From Pedobacter sp. PACM 27299 (lineage in GTDB: Bacteria; Bacteroidota; Bacteroidia; Sphingobacteriales; Sphingobacteriaceae): a stretch of DNA of 64,000 nucleotides. Below the pieces are notes generated by a model that worked only from the letters and a program-made list of their open reading frames with translations, ran no database searches and was not told the DNA's origin. The DNA is taken from contig NZ_CP012996.1 in assembly GCF_001412655.1 (NCBI RefSeq), positions 4,092,001-4,156,000 of the forward strand, written 5' to 3'. How positions within the stretch are numbered: position 1 is the first letter of the stretch; every line of letters starts with the position of its first letter. This document shows positions 27,108 through 35,304 of this stretch, piece after piece. Made by a program: the position numbers and the translations under genes.

Positions 27108-28166
27108 ATGAATATTTTTTTACTTTTTCTCAGTTGCATTCTTTTGTCGTTTTCCTTGCTTTCTTTAATCAGAAATGATTATTGGACATTCAGAGTATTC
27201 GACTATCCAAGATTGCAAAAATTTGTTGCAACAGCAGCTACCTTAATTCTCGTTATTGTCTTTTTTACTGAATACTTTCTACCACAATGGATGCTGGTAG
27301 GCTTACTATCGCTGAATCTGGCTTTTTTAGGCTATCAAATTATCCCTTTTACTCCATTAGGGAAAAAACACATTTTATGGAGTAAGAACTATATTTCCGG
27401 TCAGAGTATCCGCATAATCATCTCAAATGTATTTCAAGATAACACCAACTTTCAAGGCTGTCTTGACGTTTTAAACAAAAATGAAGCAGACCTGATCTTA
27501 TTATTGGAAACTAATAAAATCTGGGAGCAGCAGACGATCAGCCTTCAAAAAACACATCCGTTCCATTATCGTGTACCTCAGGAAAACACCTATGGAATGA
27601 TACTTTACTCAAAGTATGAACTGCTCAGCCCGGAGCTAAAATTTCTTGTGGAACAGGACATCCCATCCATCCATACAAAAATTAAATTACCCTGTGGCCA
27701 AATCATACAGCTATATGCTTTACACCCTACTCCACCAGTGCCCAATGAAAATCCAAGATCAACCGAGCGCGACAAAGAACTGCTGCTTATTGCAGATATG
27801 GCTAAAGCCTGTTCTGATCCTGTCATTGTGATTGGAGATATGAATGATGTAGCCTGGAGCTATACTACAGAATTATTTCTTAAAATGAGCGGCTTACTTG
27901 ATCCCAGACGCGGACGTGGATTTTATAATTCCTTCCATGCCCATTATCCCATCATGCGCTTTCCACTAGATCATGCTTTTATATCTACGGATTTCAAACT
28001 TCATAAAATAAAAAGGCTACCAAATTTTAACTCCGACCATTTTCCTATTTATATAGGATTACAATATGAACCCGCAGCAGAACTACAACAGCAAAGCATC
28101 AAAGCCAGCCCTGAGGATATAGCCATAGCCCAGGAAAAAAAACATGCAGTCACCTATATTATATAG
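27108..28166 (+). CDS. Membrane-anchored EEP-family phosphatase/nuclease (YafD-like)
   Basis: The 352-aa protein has three N-terminal TM segments (~2-20, 38-58, 61-80). An endonuclease/exonuclease/phosphatase domain follows from ~98: IRIIISNVFQDN (first Asn), LILLLETNKIW (metal Glu), LYALHPTPP (His), VIVIGDMNDVAWS (Asp/Asn) and the final HFPIYIG with NSDH (catalytic His). Such proteins hydrolyse phosphodiesters of nucleic acids, inositol phosphates or lipids. Topology suggests the catalytic domain faces the periplasm; the substrate is unknown. It is about 100 bp downstream of the receiver gene on the same strand, possibly cotranscribed. Confidence 0.8.
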   Translation: MNIFLLFLSCILLSFSLLSLIRNDYWTFRVFDYPRLQKFVATAATLILVIVFFTEYFLPQWMLVGLLSLNLAFLGYQIIPFTPLGKKHILWSKNYISGQSIRIIISNVFQDNTNFQGCLDVLNKNEADLILLLETNKIWEQQTISLQKTHPFHYRVPQENTYGMILYSKYELLSPELKFLVEQDIPSIHTKIKLPCGQIIQLYALHPTPPVPNENPRSTERDKELLLIADMAKACSDPVIVIGDMNDVAWSYTTELFLKMSGLLDPRRGRGFYNSFHAHYPIMRFPLDHAFISTDFKLHKIKRLPNFNSDHFPIYIGLQYEPAAELQQQSIKASPEDIAIAQEKKHAVTYII

Positions 28167-28189
28167 TTTATGTAATCTTTTTATCACCA

Positions 28190-28447
28190 GCAGTACAGTA
28201 GGAAAGGGAATTGCGGGGACAACGCAGTAGCAGAGCGCTACTTCAAGGCAAAAAAGCTAAATGTGTAAAATCAGCACAGTTTGACTGACAAAGCGCACGC
28301 AGCGCGCATCGTTTTCCAATATATTGAAACTTGGTACAACCCTAAAAGACTACATTCTACACTGGGCACCTCTCTCCATAGGAATTTAGAATAAACTTAA
28401 ACAAACAAAATATTGCAGCTTAACCAAATGTCTACTTTATGGTTGCA
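28190..28447 (+). mobile_element. IS3-family element remnant (orfB 3' end and right repeat)
   Basis: It aligns with the last ~260 bp of the complete IS3 at 15690-15945. Shared features are GGAAAGGGAATTGCGGGG, the YIETWYNPKRLHSTLG reading, AAACAAAATATTGCAGCTTA and an ending similar to the intact right repeat (CTTAACCAAATGTCTAC...TTGCA). Several stops and indels break the frame (for example KAKKLNV-stop). The left end and the rest of the transposase are gone. Confidence 0.8.
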
Positions 28448-28544
28448 ATTCGATATCCTATACAAGATATCCCTTAAGTAATTAGTGCAATCCAATACGT
28501 ATTTTTTTAAATAAAAACAGTATTAATACTAATTAGCCACTTAT

Positions 28545-28552
28545 TACCTTTG
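28545..28552 (+). promoter_or_regulatory. Candidate -7 promoter box for the 69-aa gene
   Basis: TACCTTTG matches TAnnTTTG, but it lies only 8 bp before the ATG at 28560. Transcription would then give an almost leaderless mRNA. No clear -33 TTTG is visible. Motif only. Confidence 0.3.
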
Positions 28553-28559
28553 TATAGCT

Positions 28560-28769
28560 ATGCTTAATATAATTTATAAAAATACATCGGGTAATTATAA
28601 TCTTGTAGAAGCTGAAAACAAGGAAAAGATGCCAGGGACTTATCTCTGTATGAAGGGATATAATGAAATTGTCTGCATTTTTGATAAGAAGACAAAGAAG
28701 GTTATCTATAAATGTGGAAAATACATGAATCACTATGAAAAACTAAAAAACCGATTTAAATTATATTAG
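28560..28769 (+). CDS. 69-aa basic hypothetical protein
   Basis: The small protein (MLNIIYKNTSGNYNLVEAEN ... MPGTYLCMKGYNEIVCIFDKKTKKVIYKCGKYM) is Lys-rich with three cysteines and a strand-turn-strand look in its second half. It has no TM segment or HTH. It sits alone between the IS remnant and the excisionase-like gene. I do not recognise the family. Confidence 0.4.
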   Translation: MLNIIYKNTSGNYNLVEAENKEKMPGTYLCMKGYNEIVCIFDKKTKKVIYKCGKYMNHYEKLKNRFKLY

Positions 28770-29254
28770 CGTCTGAGCAAATAACTAAAGACATCTTTTA
28801 TGATATTTTATTCCATGCCTTTCTCAAGCTACATCGCAGTAACCAAAGAATTATGCTGCATGTTTCGGCAAACTGGCTGAAGTTAGCCAAAGAGTTGAAG
28901 TTAAAAAGGGCACTAGTAAGGAAACCAACTATACCTACATTCAATTTATCCAGAAACTTCTGTCTAGTTTCGGGTTCAGCACACAAACTTATGGAATCAA
29001 AAAACACACTTTCCCCTTAAAAGTCCAGATTGACAAAATACTTCTTTTAAAAAGCACATCAGCAACAAGCCAGAGCACCGCTATCAGGCTCAGCAAAACC
29101 TTCTTTAACAGCAATTAATAACAGTCATTGAGCTTTGTCTTGCAATATACTTCGCTGCTATTCTCCTGTTGTCTAAAATACTGGTTGAAACATCTATCCC
29201 ATATGGGATTTCTTCTGGTTACAAAACGTTACCATTGGTAAATTCTATTCAAAT
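28770..29254. other. Intergenic; one start-less open frame
   Basis: On the + strand a frame with no early ATG stays open from ~28762 to 29018 (ASEQITKDIFYDILFHAFLK, ... SNQRIMLHVSANWLKLAKEL). Composition is protein-like but unassigned, perhaps a remnant of an element gene. The rest is AT-rich without a visible gene. Confidence 0.35.
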
Positions 29255-29602
29255 ATGGAACCATTCAGCTTCGACAAACTTCCTGAAGTCGTCCGTCAGT
29301 TATTTGAGAAAATAGAAAGGATGGAAGAAATGCTTCATGAATTACAGCCAAAAGAACAGCAAGAGAACCAGCTGCTGAGCATAACTGAGGCCGCTGAATT
29401 CCTAAAAGTAACCGTATCTGCTTTATACACGAAAGTAAGCCGGCAAGAAATCCCGGTAAGTAAGCCTGGAAAAAGACTATACTTTAATAAAACTGAACTA
29501 AAAAAATGGATCCTGGCCTCAAGAAAAAAAACGATTGCAGAGCTAAAAAGCGAAGCAGAAGAACGAATTAAAATTCGTGATAAGCATAAAAACTTCATTT
29601 GA
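29255..29602 (+). CDS. Excisionase-like helix-turn-helix protein
   Basis: The 115-aa protein has an N-terminal coil (VRQLFEKIERMEEMLHELQPKEQQE). An HTH_17/MerR-type excisionase domain follows at ~42-92: LLSITEAAEFLKVTVSALYTKVSRQEIPVSKPGKRLYFNKTELKKWI. A basic tail ends it. In Bacteroidota mobile elements such proteins (Xis, or regulators of mobilisation) bind near attachment sites. Its presence about 7 kb from a tyrosine recombinase supports the idea of one integrated element. It is followed by its own terminator. Confidence 0.85.
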   Translation: MEPFSFDKLPEVVRQLFEKIERMEEMLHELQPKEQQENQLLSITEAAEFLKVTVSALYTKVSRQEIPVSKPGKRLYFNKTELKKWILASRKKTIAELKSEAEERIKIRDKHKNFI

Positions 29603-29604
29603 AA

Positions 29605-29634
29605 AAGGGAGTATACCATGCTGGTATACCCCCA
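29605..29634 (+). terminator. Stem-loop after the excisionase-like gene
   Basis: GGGAGTATACC (29607-29617) pairs with GGTATACCCCC (29623-29633) around ATGCT with one mismatch. It starts 5 nt after the stop codon. The T-tract is poor, so termination strength is uncertain. Confidence 0.6.
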
Positions 29635-29677
29635 ATTCATCACGCCCCTAAAATTATGATGTCATTGTCTTTGAAGA

Positions 29678-29908
29678 TTAACAGCTGTCACTTTGTGTCT
29701 CGCCTTTAATATCTGAGGATTGATGGAGATGGTCCAATAAGGTTTTAGTACTCAGTTCACATTCGCTGATGCAAACCATGTAATTATTTAATACCCATTC
29801 ATTATTAAACCCATCATTAACAGCAGTATCAGATGCTGCTTTAACATTCATTGCTTTTAATTTACAATCAAATTGTAAATCCTTAAGTGTTGAGATTTCA
29901 TTACCCAT
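29678..29908 (-). CDS. 76-aa hypothetical protein
   Basis: I take the ATG at 29908 (MGNEISTLKDLQFDCKLKAMN); the frame also has an ATG at 29950. The rest (AVNDGFNNEWVLNNYMVCISECELSTKTLLDHLHQSSDI) is helical and acidic with several cysteines. It has no recognisable domain. The location inside the mobile segment suggests an accessory gene of the element. Confidence 0.4.
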   Translation of the reverse strand: MGNEISTLKDLQFDCKLKAMNVKAASDTAVNDGFNNEWVLNNYMVCISECELSTKTLLDHLHQSSDIKGETQSDSC

Positions 29909-30083
29909 GGTTTTAGATTTAAGTCGTGTCGCATTTTTACAGACTAACATATCTACCTGTGGATTACATCTAACCTAGTAATAGGCAGGCTTATATTTAA
30001 CCACGAATATAAACAATTTTCCTTCGGCAATTGAAAAATAAAACATATGGACACAAATTAAGGAATTAGATAAAGAAAAGCAT

Positions 30084-30109
30084 CACTCTGAAGCTTCAGG
30101 GTGGTTTTT
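30084..30109 (+). terminator. Stem-loop with T-tract
   Basis: CACTCTGAAG pairs with CTTCAGGGTG (one G:T pair) and is followed by T5. No gene on the + strand ends directly before it; it may protect the region or belong to an unrecognised small transcript. Confidence 0.5.
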
Positions 30110-30237
30110 CTTTATGATTGTTTTAGGGTGTTCCTTTTTCAGGCAAATAACCTTAACCATGATCAGGCGCATCATTACAAGCATCATCCTAGAGTCGCCG
30201 GCTTTTCAAGTTGCCGCTTGAATCATACAAGCAATAA

Positions 30238-30267
30238 CTAAAGGGGAAGCATCTACTTCCCCTTTAT
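30238..30267 (-). terminator. Terminator of the DUF932 gene
   Basis: AAAGGGGAAG (30240-30249) and CTTCCCCTTT (30256-30265) form a perfect 10-bp stem with a 6-nt loop, directly downstream of the DUF932 stop. Confidence 0.7.
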
Positions 30268-30269
30268 AA

Positions 30270-31349
30270 TTAACTCAGTGAACTTGCTCCCGATCGGGCA
30301 AATTCCATACAAAGATTAAATGCAACCTGAGACCTTTGGGCTCCGGCCCCATCCATGATGCATTTAAACTTGCTTTGCTCATCCTTATAACCCCTAACAT
30401 TCTGAAAATATCCTGTTACCGCATTGTAAGCTCCATACAATGTGCCCCTAGTACTTTGGTCCTGTTGAGTAGGACTGCAAAACGCATACTCCATCACATT
30501 ACTGACTACATTGGTATAAATACTAGAAAGCTGATCTTGCTGATGATCTGCTAAATGCTCAAGTGTCTGCTTATTGGGTGCCATTGCAATCTGAACAAGC
30601 CGTTTCACCAAATGATCATTGATCTGGATTTTAGACCATTGATTAAAAACCTCCTGTAGCTCAACAGCCAAAAGGTTACTTATACCCAGCAGCTGATGTG
30701 CCTGTTTTAAACGATCCTTCGCACTGGATGTATGTCTTATTTTAATGCAATTGGTTTGATGATTCAATGCAGCATTCAAAGTATTCTGACAAACAATTCT
30801 AACCGGCGTAAAAGCAGCAGTAACACTACCATAACCATCGTGAGAAGTGGTTAAAAACAAATACTTTTCGATGCAATCATCCTTGCCCACGCGTATATAA
30901 TCAGGAAGTTTAGCCGTAATAAAAATACGCTCCCCTTTACCCAGAGCACCAGCAGTCTCATACAATATCCCATCAGCCCCGCCCACAATACTATCAAAAA
31001 ATGCAAAAGCATCAGTATTCTGAACCACGGTATAATCCTTACCCACCACCCCCAGTACAGCCTGTGTATCAGTACGCACATTAGCGAAATAATCTGGAAC
31101 TATAATATCCGGCTGGATCTGATCGAAAAAGTCATCAGCATCCGGATTTTTGTACTTCTCCAGCTCCTCAGCATTCAAGCTAAATAAGGGCCTTTTCTCA
31201 ACCGCATAATCTAGGCCCGCATGAACGATCGCCTCAGCACTTGTCGGATAATCCTCAATCAGCTGCCCTAGTTTATGCCAGGCTTTTTGTTTCACTGTAA
31301 AAAAGCTGTGTTTTTCTGTCTGCTCGTTATAATTAAGATGATGTGCCAT
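30270..31349 (-). CDS. DUF932 phage/plasmid-like protein (TIGR03299 type)
   Basis: The 359-aa protein starts at ATG 31349 (MAHHLNYNEQTEKHSFFTVK); the ORF's 36 upstream residues are not family-like. It shows DUF932 features: KQKAWHKLGQLIEDYPTSAEAI, ADVRTDTQ-like NVRTDTQAVLGVVGKDYTVVQNTDAFAFFDSI, LFLTTSHDGYGSVTAAFTPVRIVCQNTLNAAL, and a C-terminal GNxxxxxRGTLYGAYNAVTGYFQN region. DUF932 proteins are found on phages, plasmids and integrative elements. Some have been linked to element maintenance, but the biochemical function is not settled. It is strong evidence that this segment is mobile DNA. Confidence 0.9.
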   Translation of the reverse strand: MAHHLNYNEQTEKHSFFTVKQKAWHKLGQLIEDYPTSAEAIVHAGLDYAVEKRPLFSLNAEELEKYKNPDADDFFDQIQPDIIVPDYFANVRTDTQAVLGVVGKDYTVVQNTDAFAFFDSIVGGADGILYETAGALGKGERIFITAKLPDYIRVGKDDCIEKYLFLTTSHDGYGSVTAAFTPVRIVCQNTLNAALNHQTNCIKIRHTSSAKDRLKQAHQLLGISNLLAVELQEVFNQWSKIQINDHLVKRLVQIAMAPNKQTLEHLADHQQDQLSSIYTNVVSNVMEYAFCSPTQQDQSTRGTLYGAYNAVTGYFQNVRGYKDEQSKFKCIMDGAGAQRSQVAFNLCMEFARSGASSLS

Positions 31350-31791
31350 AATTCTAAATGTTATTATTCTGATTAATGATAAATAATGGATTTGCCAAAC
31401 TCGGGAACATTCAACATGAACCTCCGCGCCGATTCCCTTCCCCGCAGAATACTGCAACAGGTGGACTCCTACTGTTTTTTTTCTTCATGGTCTTATCTCT
31501 TTTATAGAATCAGTCGGCAAGAGCTTTCCTTGCTTTTTGATAAGCCCCCGCTCCTTAATCAATTCCATAGCAAGGCAAGAATTTTCAGAAAAAAAACCTC
31601 GTAAGCGCAGCGAACAGGGAAGATTTTTTCCTGAAAACCGAAGGTTTATTCTTGCCTTGCTAGAGAATTGTTGAGAAATTTGCCAACAAAAAGCATAGGG
31701 AAAATTTTAAACATCCTTAAATACCATGATCAACAAAAAAACAATTAGTGGCTTACAAGCCTATGAGAACTTAAAGCCTCTTGTGTAAGAT
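31350..31791. other. Intergenic region with a long inverted repeat
   Basis: About 440 bp between the DUF932 and PUR/RadC genes. A 72-aa + strand frame (31386-31604) is low complexity and overlaps the inverted repeat, so I do not treat it as a gene. The repeat at 31561-31671 is the main content. Confidence 0.5.
31561..31671. repeat. Imperfect ~110-bp inverted repeat (large hairpin)
   Basis: The outer arms CAATTC...GAATTG and the main arms AGCAAGGCAAGAAT (31570-31583) and ATTCTTGCCTTGCT (31649-31662) are perfect complements. Inside, TTTTCAGAAAAAA roughly pairs with TTTTTTCCTGAAAA. The apex holds CTCGTAAGCGCAGCGAACAGGG. As single-stranded DNA or RNA it would fold into a long hairpin. No terminator T-tract is positioned sensibly for either neighbour. 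Confidence 0.7.
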
Positions 31792-32361
31792 CTACTTGGC
31801 AAATGCACGTTTCCCCAACTCCATTGCAGCCATAATACTACAGGATTTAGCCAGCCCCATACCATTGAAACAGCATAAATCACGATGTGATAACTCCGCA
31901 AGCTTGCTGATTTGATCATCAATACTTTCCAATATCCGAGAAGACAAATCCACCGCGCTTTCACTGGGAGTACCAGAGTGAATCAAAATCGCCAATAGTT
32001 CAGCATCATCCATAACAGAAACACCATTATTGAACAATTTATCTCTTGGCCTCAACTCAGGATCCCAGCTTTTAATGCCATTAGCCTGCCCCCGCTTTTT
32101 TTCATGAAATAGATCTTTGATCGTTACATTCTGCTGATCATGATGAGCAGCACTTTGAAATAGAGAGGAAAAAGCCTGAATTAAAAAATAGAAATCCTCT
32201 TCAAAGACAATGACCTGATTGCGGGTATATGAACCATCCTGCATTTGATCACTTCTAGTGATCTGAATATAGTTCGTGTGATTGTCCGCGACTTTAAAAT
32301 CAAGGAAGTAATGCTTATTTGAATTAGAGAAACTTTCAGATACTATGGTTTTGTTTTTCAT
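31792..32361 (-). CDS. PUR-alpha-like (DUF3276) domain fused to RadC HhH N-domain
   Basis: The 189-aa protein starts at ATG 32361. Residues ~14-70 (KHYFLDFKVADNHTNYIQITRSD..., NQVIVFEEDFYFLIQAFSSLF) are a PUR-alpha/DUF3276 nucleic-acid-binding repeat. Residues ~96-187 (IKSWDPELRPRDKLFNNGVS, DAELLAILIHSGTPSESAVDLSSRI, FNGMGLAKSCSIMAAMELGKR) are the UPF0758/RadC helix-hairpin-helix N-domain. The catalytic JAB/MPN domain (HxHxD) that normally follows is absent; the protein ends AFAK. Both parts bind DNA in known relatives. The domain order suggests a non-enzymatic DNA-binding protein of the mobile segment. Confidence 0.75.
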   Translation of the reverse strand: MKNKTIVSESFSNSNKHYFLDFKVADNHTNYIQITRSDQMQDGSYTRNQVIVFEEDFYFLIQAFSSLFQSAAHHDQQNVTIKDLFHEKKRGQANGIKSWDPELRPRDKLFNNGVSVMDDAELLAILIHSGTPSESAVDLSSRILESIDDQISKLAELSHRDLCCFNGMGLAKSCSIMAAMELGKRAFAK

Positions 32362-32512
32362 AACGTTTTGTGTTAATCCATTACAAAACTCCAAAGTAAA
32401 AGAAGATTAACAGACTCATTTTTAAATTATCTGATCGGCCCATCTACTAGCTGATGCAGCAAACAATTATCCGATAAAATCGTTTATTAAGAATTACCAA
32501 TCAACACGTTCT

Positions 32513-32968
32513 ATGAATCATGCAAACCAAATAGAAAAGAAATGCTGCGAAAACTGCGGGGAGCTGATTGTCGGAAGAACAGACAAAAGATTTTGTGACA
32601 CCTATTGCAAAAACACCTTCAACAGCAACAGACGTAAAGCTGAGCGCTTTCAGGAATACGATAATCTTCCAGAAATATTCAAAATCATCAAAAACAACCA
32701 TGAAATCTTAAAGACTTACCAACCAGCTGAATTCAGTGAACAAAGTAGTACTGAAGGAATTTCCAGGCAAGAACTATTAGCAAAAGGATTCAACTTTAGA
32801 TTTTTCACAAGTATACAGCGTGATACTTTCGGAGAATACTGGAAATTTTGCTTTGATTATGGCTGGAGGGAAAATGGATATGATTACTGCTCCCTTAGCC
32901 ACGATATCCAAGCAATAGCCTTGGTTCCAGCCAATCAATATTTATGTATTACACCGCTCGAGAATTAA
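32513..32968 (+). CDS. Zinc-ribbon hypothetical protein
   Basis: The 151-aa protein has an N-terminal Cys4 ribbon (CCENCGELIVGRTDKRFCDTYCKNTFNSNRRK; CxxC...CxxxC). This is like the small Bacteroidota family of zinc ribbons that end in a basic NNxRRK segment. It is followed by a helical stretch (EIFKIIKNNHEILKTYQPAE) and a C-terminal globular part with many aromatics (FNFRFFTSIQRDTFGEYWKFCFDYGWRENGYDYC). The family is common in Bacteroidota chromosomes and elements; the function is unknown. It is divergent from the PUR/RadC gene. Confidence 0.7.
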   Translation: MNHANQIEKKCCENCGELIVGRTDKRFCDTYCKNTFNSNRRKAERFQEYDNLPEIFKIIKNNHEILKTYQPAEFSEQSSTEGISRQELLAKGFNFRFFTSIQRDTFGEYWKFCFDYGWRENGYDYCSLSHDIQAIALVPANQYLCITPLEN

Positions 32969-33047
32969 CACAATTAGGATAATTAGGTTAAATGAACCAA
33001 TGGCTCTAGCAACACAAAGTCTTACTGAGCACTATCAATTTCTATTT

Positions 33048-33278
33048 TCACAACCTATAACGAAGTTTGATATTTCTACCTATCGCTTTAAGTAGTCCAG
33101 GATGATCGTTCACAGTGGCATCAACAGCGTCCCAATCCCCTTTTGAATTGTAAACCAACTGATACTCCTTATCATTTAGGTTAATGTGAATTTCAGTAGT
33201 TAGCTTTGTAATTCCTTTGGTTAAAATAAGGTAGGTATAGTCCTTCTCATCAAAGTTGATCCGCATAGGTAAATTCAT
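33048..33278 (-). CDS. 76-aa conserved-looking hypothetical protein
   Basis: From ATG 33278 (MNLPMRINFDEKDYTYLILTKGITKL) the protein has alternating beta strands (TTEIHINLNDKEYQLVYNSKGDWDAVD) and ends with a helix plus basic tail (GLLKAIGRNIKLRYRL). The pattern is that of a small beta-rich protein. The ORF also allows a start 21 nt upstream. No function assigned. Confidence 0.5.
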   Translation of the reverse strand: MNLPMRINFDEKDYTYLILTKGITKLTTEIHINLNDKEYQLVYNSKGDWDAVDATVNDHPGLLKAIGRNIKLRYRL

Positions 33279-33349
33279 GTCGCAAATATAGCTTCGCAAA
33301 TTTAATTTTCTTGTGCTCCAGTATATTAACCCCCTAAATAGCTATTAAG

Positions 33350-33493
33350 CTAACCGAATGTGCTTTTAATGACAAACCAATCGTTGCATGATCCTGGATG
33401 GACTACCTGCTCACATTTACTCATCAGGGATAACTCCACCTGGGTTTCCAGCACACTTTCTGAAGGCTGACCTTTAAAGATCATTATCGGCAT
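33350..33493 (-). CDS. 47-aa small frame, possible gene
   Basis: ATG at 33493 opens a 47-codon frame (MPIMIFKGQPSESVLETQVE ... CEQVVHPGSCNDWFVIKSTFG). Composition is protein-like and it fills an otherwise empty gap, downstream of the NmrA gene on the same strand. It may instead be a fragment of a larger lost protein. Not recognised. Confidence 0.25.
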   Translation of the reverse strand: MPIMIFKGQPSESVLETQVELSLMSKCEQVVHPGSCNDWFVIKSTFG

Positions 33494-33522
33494 ATCCTTT
33501 AGTAAAAACACTAACAAATTAG

Positions 33523-34413
33523 TTAGTAGTCAAGTTCAACTTTATGCTTTTCAATAAAATCAGCCCATCTAGTTGGTTGGCTACCGGTAATCTCATGGAA
33601 GTTATTGAAAGTGTCATCGGCACCGGGAATAGTTCCTGCAGCATAACGCTTCCAGTGATCATATACACACCTCATATAAGCCATTTCAGCACCTGCACTG
33701 ATCATCGACTTTAAAAAAACTTCAGGAGAAAGTGGTTCATAGTGGAACGGCTTTCCAACGATAGCAGTCATCATCAAGGCCAATTCATGAAATGTTACCG
33801 CATCATAGCCTAACCTATAAGTCTGCCCTGCATGAATTTCAGGATGTATTAAAGCTTCAGCAGCCACCTTCGCTACGTCTTCTACATCCACCCAACTTAA
33901 ACGCGCACCTTCAACATAAGCGTGAATGACCCCATTTTCAATCGATTTCTTACCGCCATAACTCAATATGTTCTGCATAAATGTTTCGGGGCGTAAATGC
34001 GTAAAAGAAAATCCAGACCATTCTATATATCGTTCGATCAACTGATGCCATGCCCAATGTGCAACCGTAGTATCATCACGACCACAAGCACCTAGATGAA
34101 CAACATGCTGAACACCTGCTTTTTTTGCGTTATCCAGGAAAGTTTTACTCTGGCGTAGCATATCAACCGTATAACCGGTAACAACAAATACACTATCGAT
34201 GTTTTTTAGCGCAGGGAGATGTGTACCCTCATCATCAAAATCAAAAATAACTGTAGCAATTCCTCTCACATCAAAAGCACCTGCCTTTTGTTGTGAGCGT
34301 ACAGCCGCAATAATTTCAATTTCACTATTAGAAAGCAGAAAATCTATTGTTTTACTACCCACCTGACCGGTTGCCCCGGTGATAAGTATTCTTGGAATTT
34401 TTGTATTTGACAT
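33523..34413 (-). CDS. NmrA-family NAD(P)-binding oxidoreductase
   Basis: The 296-aa Rossmann protein has an N-terminal nucleotide-binding GITGATGQVGSKTIDFLL motif (ILITGATGQVG). It also has the atypical-SDR features DFDDEGTHLPALKNIDSVFVVTG, HVVHLGACGRDD and THLRPETFMQNIL. The classical YxxxK is not evident, as in NmrA/HSCARG proteins that sense NADP(H) or act on small carbonyl substrates. It lies 76 bp downstream of a Crp-type regulator on the same strand, probably as one operon. Its last 19 residues have a near-copy in the chimeric scar at 6194-6376. Confidence 0.85.
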   Translation of the reverse strand: MSNTKIPRILITGATGQVGSKTIDFLLSNSEIEIIAAVRSQQKAGAFDVRGIATVIFDFDDEGTHLPALKNIDSVFVVTGYTVDMLRQSKTFLDNAKKAGVQHVVHLGACGRDDTTVAHWAWHQLIERYIEWSGFSFTHLRPETFMQNILSYGGKKSIENGVIHAYVEGARLSWVDVEDVAKVAAEALIHPEIHAGQTYRLGYDAVTFHELALMMTAIVGKPFHYEPLSPEVFLKSMISAGAEMAYMRCVYDHWKRYAAGTIPGADDTFNNFHEITGSQPTRWADFIEKHKVELDY

Positions 34414-34489
34414 GACCCAAAGTTACCGGTAAAAAAAAAGAGGCCACTTGATCTAAGTCATAAAATTGACTTGACACCAGTCAATTCAA

Positions 34490-35071
34490 TTACTTTCGCA
34501 TTGCGATATTCTTCTTGATTCGACTTAAGGTTTCAGGGGCAAAGCCGAGGTATGAAGCGATCAGATTTTGAGGAAGCCTTTGAACAAGTGTTGGATTACT
34601 TTCAACAAATTTCATGTATTTTTCCTCTGCGGTATGGGTAATTGAACTAATTAACCTGCGCTCCTTGGTAAAAAGGCTATTTTGAAAAAGGATACGAAAG
34701 TAACGATCCATAATAGGAACTTGTAAAGTCATTTCCTCAAACGACTCCGGCGATATCATTAAAATTTCAGTATCCTCAATGGCCTCAATATTAATAGCAG
34801 CATTTTCACGAGTAAAGAAGCTATGTATATCTGATGACCACCAGCCCTCCAATGCAAACATATTTATATGTTCTACGCCCTTTTCATCAACATTATAAGA
34901 CCTGAGCAAACCCTTTTCTACGAATGACAGGTATTTACAGACATCCCCCTGTTGAAGCAAATACTGTTTTTTCCTTAGTTTTTTAGGGGTAAAAAAAGTT
35001 TTAAGGATATCCTTCTGAACCTCAGTCAGTGACACCTTTTCCTGAATATGAGAAAAAAACACTTCAAACAT
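34490..35071 (-). CDS. Crp/Fnr-family transcriptional regulator
   Basis: The 193-aa protein has an N-terminal cyclic-nucleotide-binding-like beta roll (KKLRKKQYLLQQGDVCKYLSFVEKGLLRSYNVDEKGVEHINMF). A long connecting helix and a short C-terminal HTH follow (LPQNLIASYLGFAPETLSRIKK). It lacks FNR cysteines and the canonical cAMP-contact RxS, as is typical of Bacteroidota Crp-like proteins with unknown ligand. It probably controls the NmrA gene just downstream. Confidence 0.85.
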   Translation of the reverse strand: MFEVFFSHIQEKVSLTEVQKDILKTFFTPKKLRKKQYLLQQGDVCKYLSFVEKGLLRSYNVDEKGVEHINMFALEGWWSSDIHSFFTRENAAINIEAIEDTEILMISPESFEEMTLQVPIMDRYFRILFQNSLFTKERRLISSITHTAEEKYMKFVESNPTLVQRLPQNLIASYLGFAPETLSRIKKNIAMRK

Positions 35072-35207
35072 TTAAATTAAAATTTAGAAAATGAGTCGTT
35101 CTGTTAAAAAGCATCAAAGTTAATTCTTTGTGATAACAAACCAATGTATGCAATGATAGCCAATAATCACAATCGCTATCCCTATCACAGAAGTAAATAG
35201 ACGTAAT

Positions 35208-35240
35208 AATTCTCAATTCGCAGATCGCAAATTGAGAATT
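35208..35240. repeat. Perfect 11-bp inverted repeat, 11-nt loop
   Basis: AATTCTCAATT and AATTGAGAATT flank CGCAGATCGCA, about 65 bp beyond the integrase stop codon. There is no convincing T-tract. It could terminate transcription of the integrase gene or be a protein-binding site at the element edge. Confidence 0.6.
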
Positions 35241-35304
35241 AAGGTGGAATTATATTTATGGTCCTAATACAGCAGCAACCTACTGCTAGTTCTTTGGCTT
35301 CTCC

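Noticed and set aside
28798..29007. 69-aa minus-strand frame
   Set aside because: No family-like sequence; the opposite strand has the longer open frame.
31386..31604. 72-aa plus-strand frame
   Set aside because: It runs through the arm of the large inverted repeat and has no protein-like composition.
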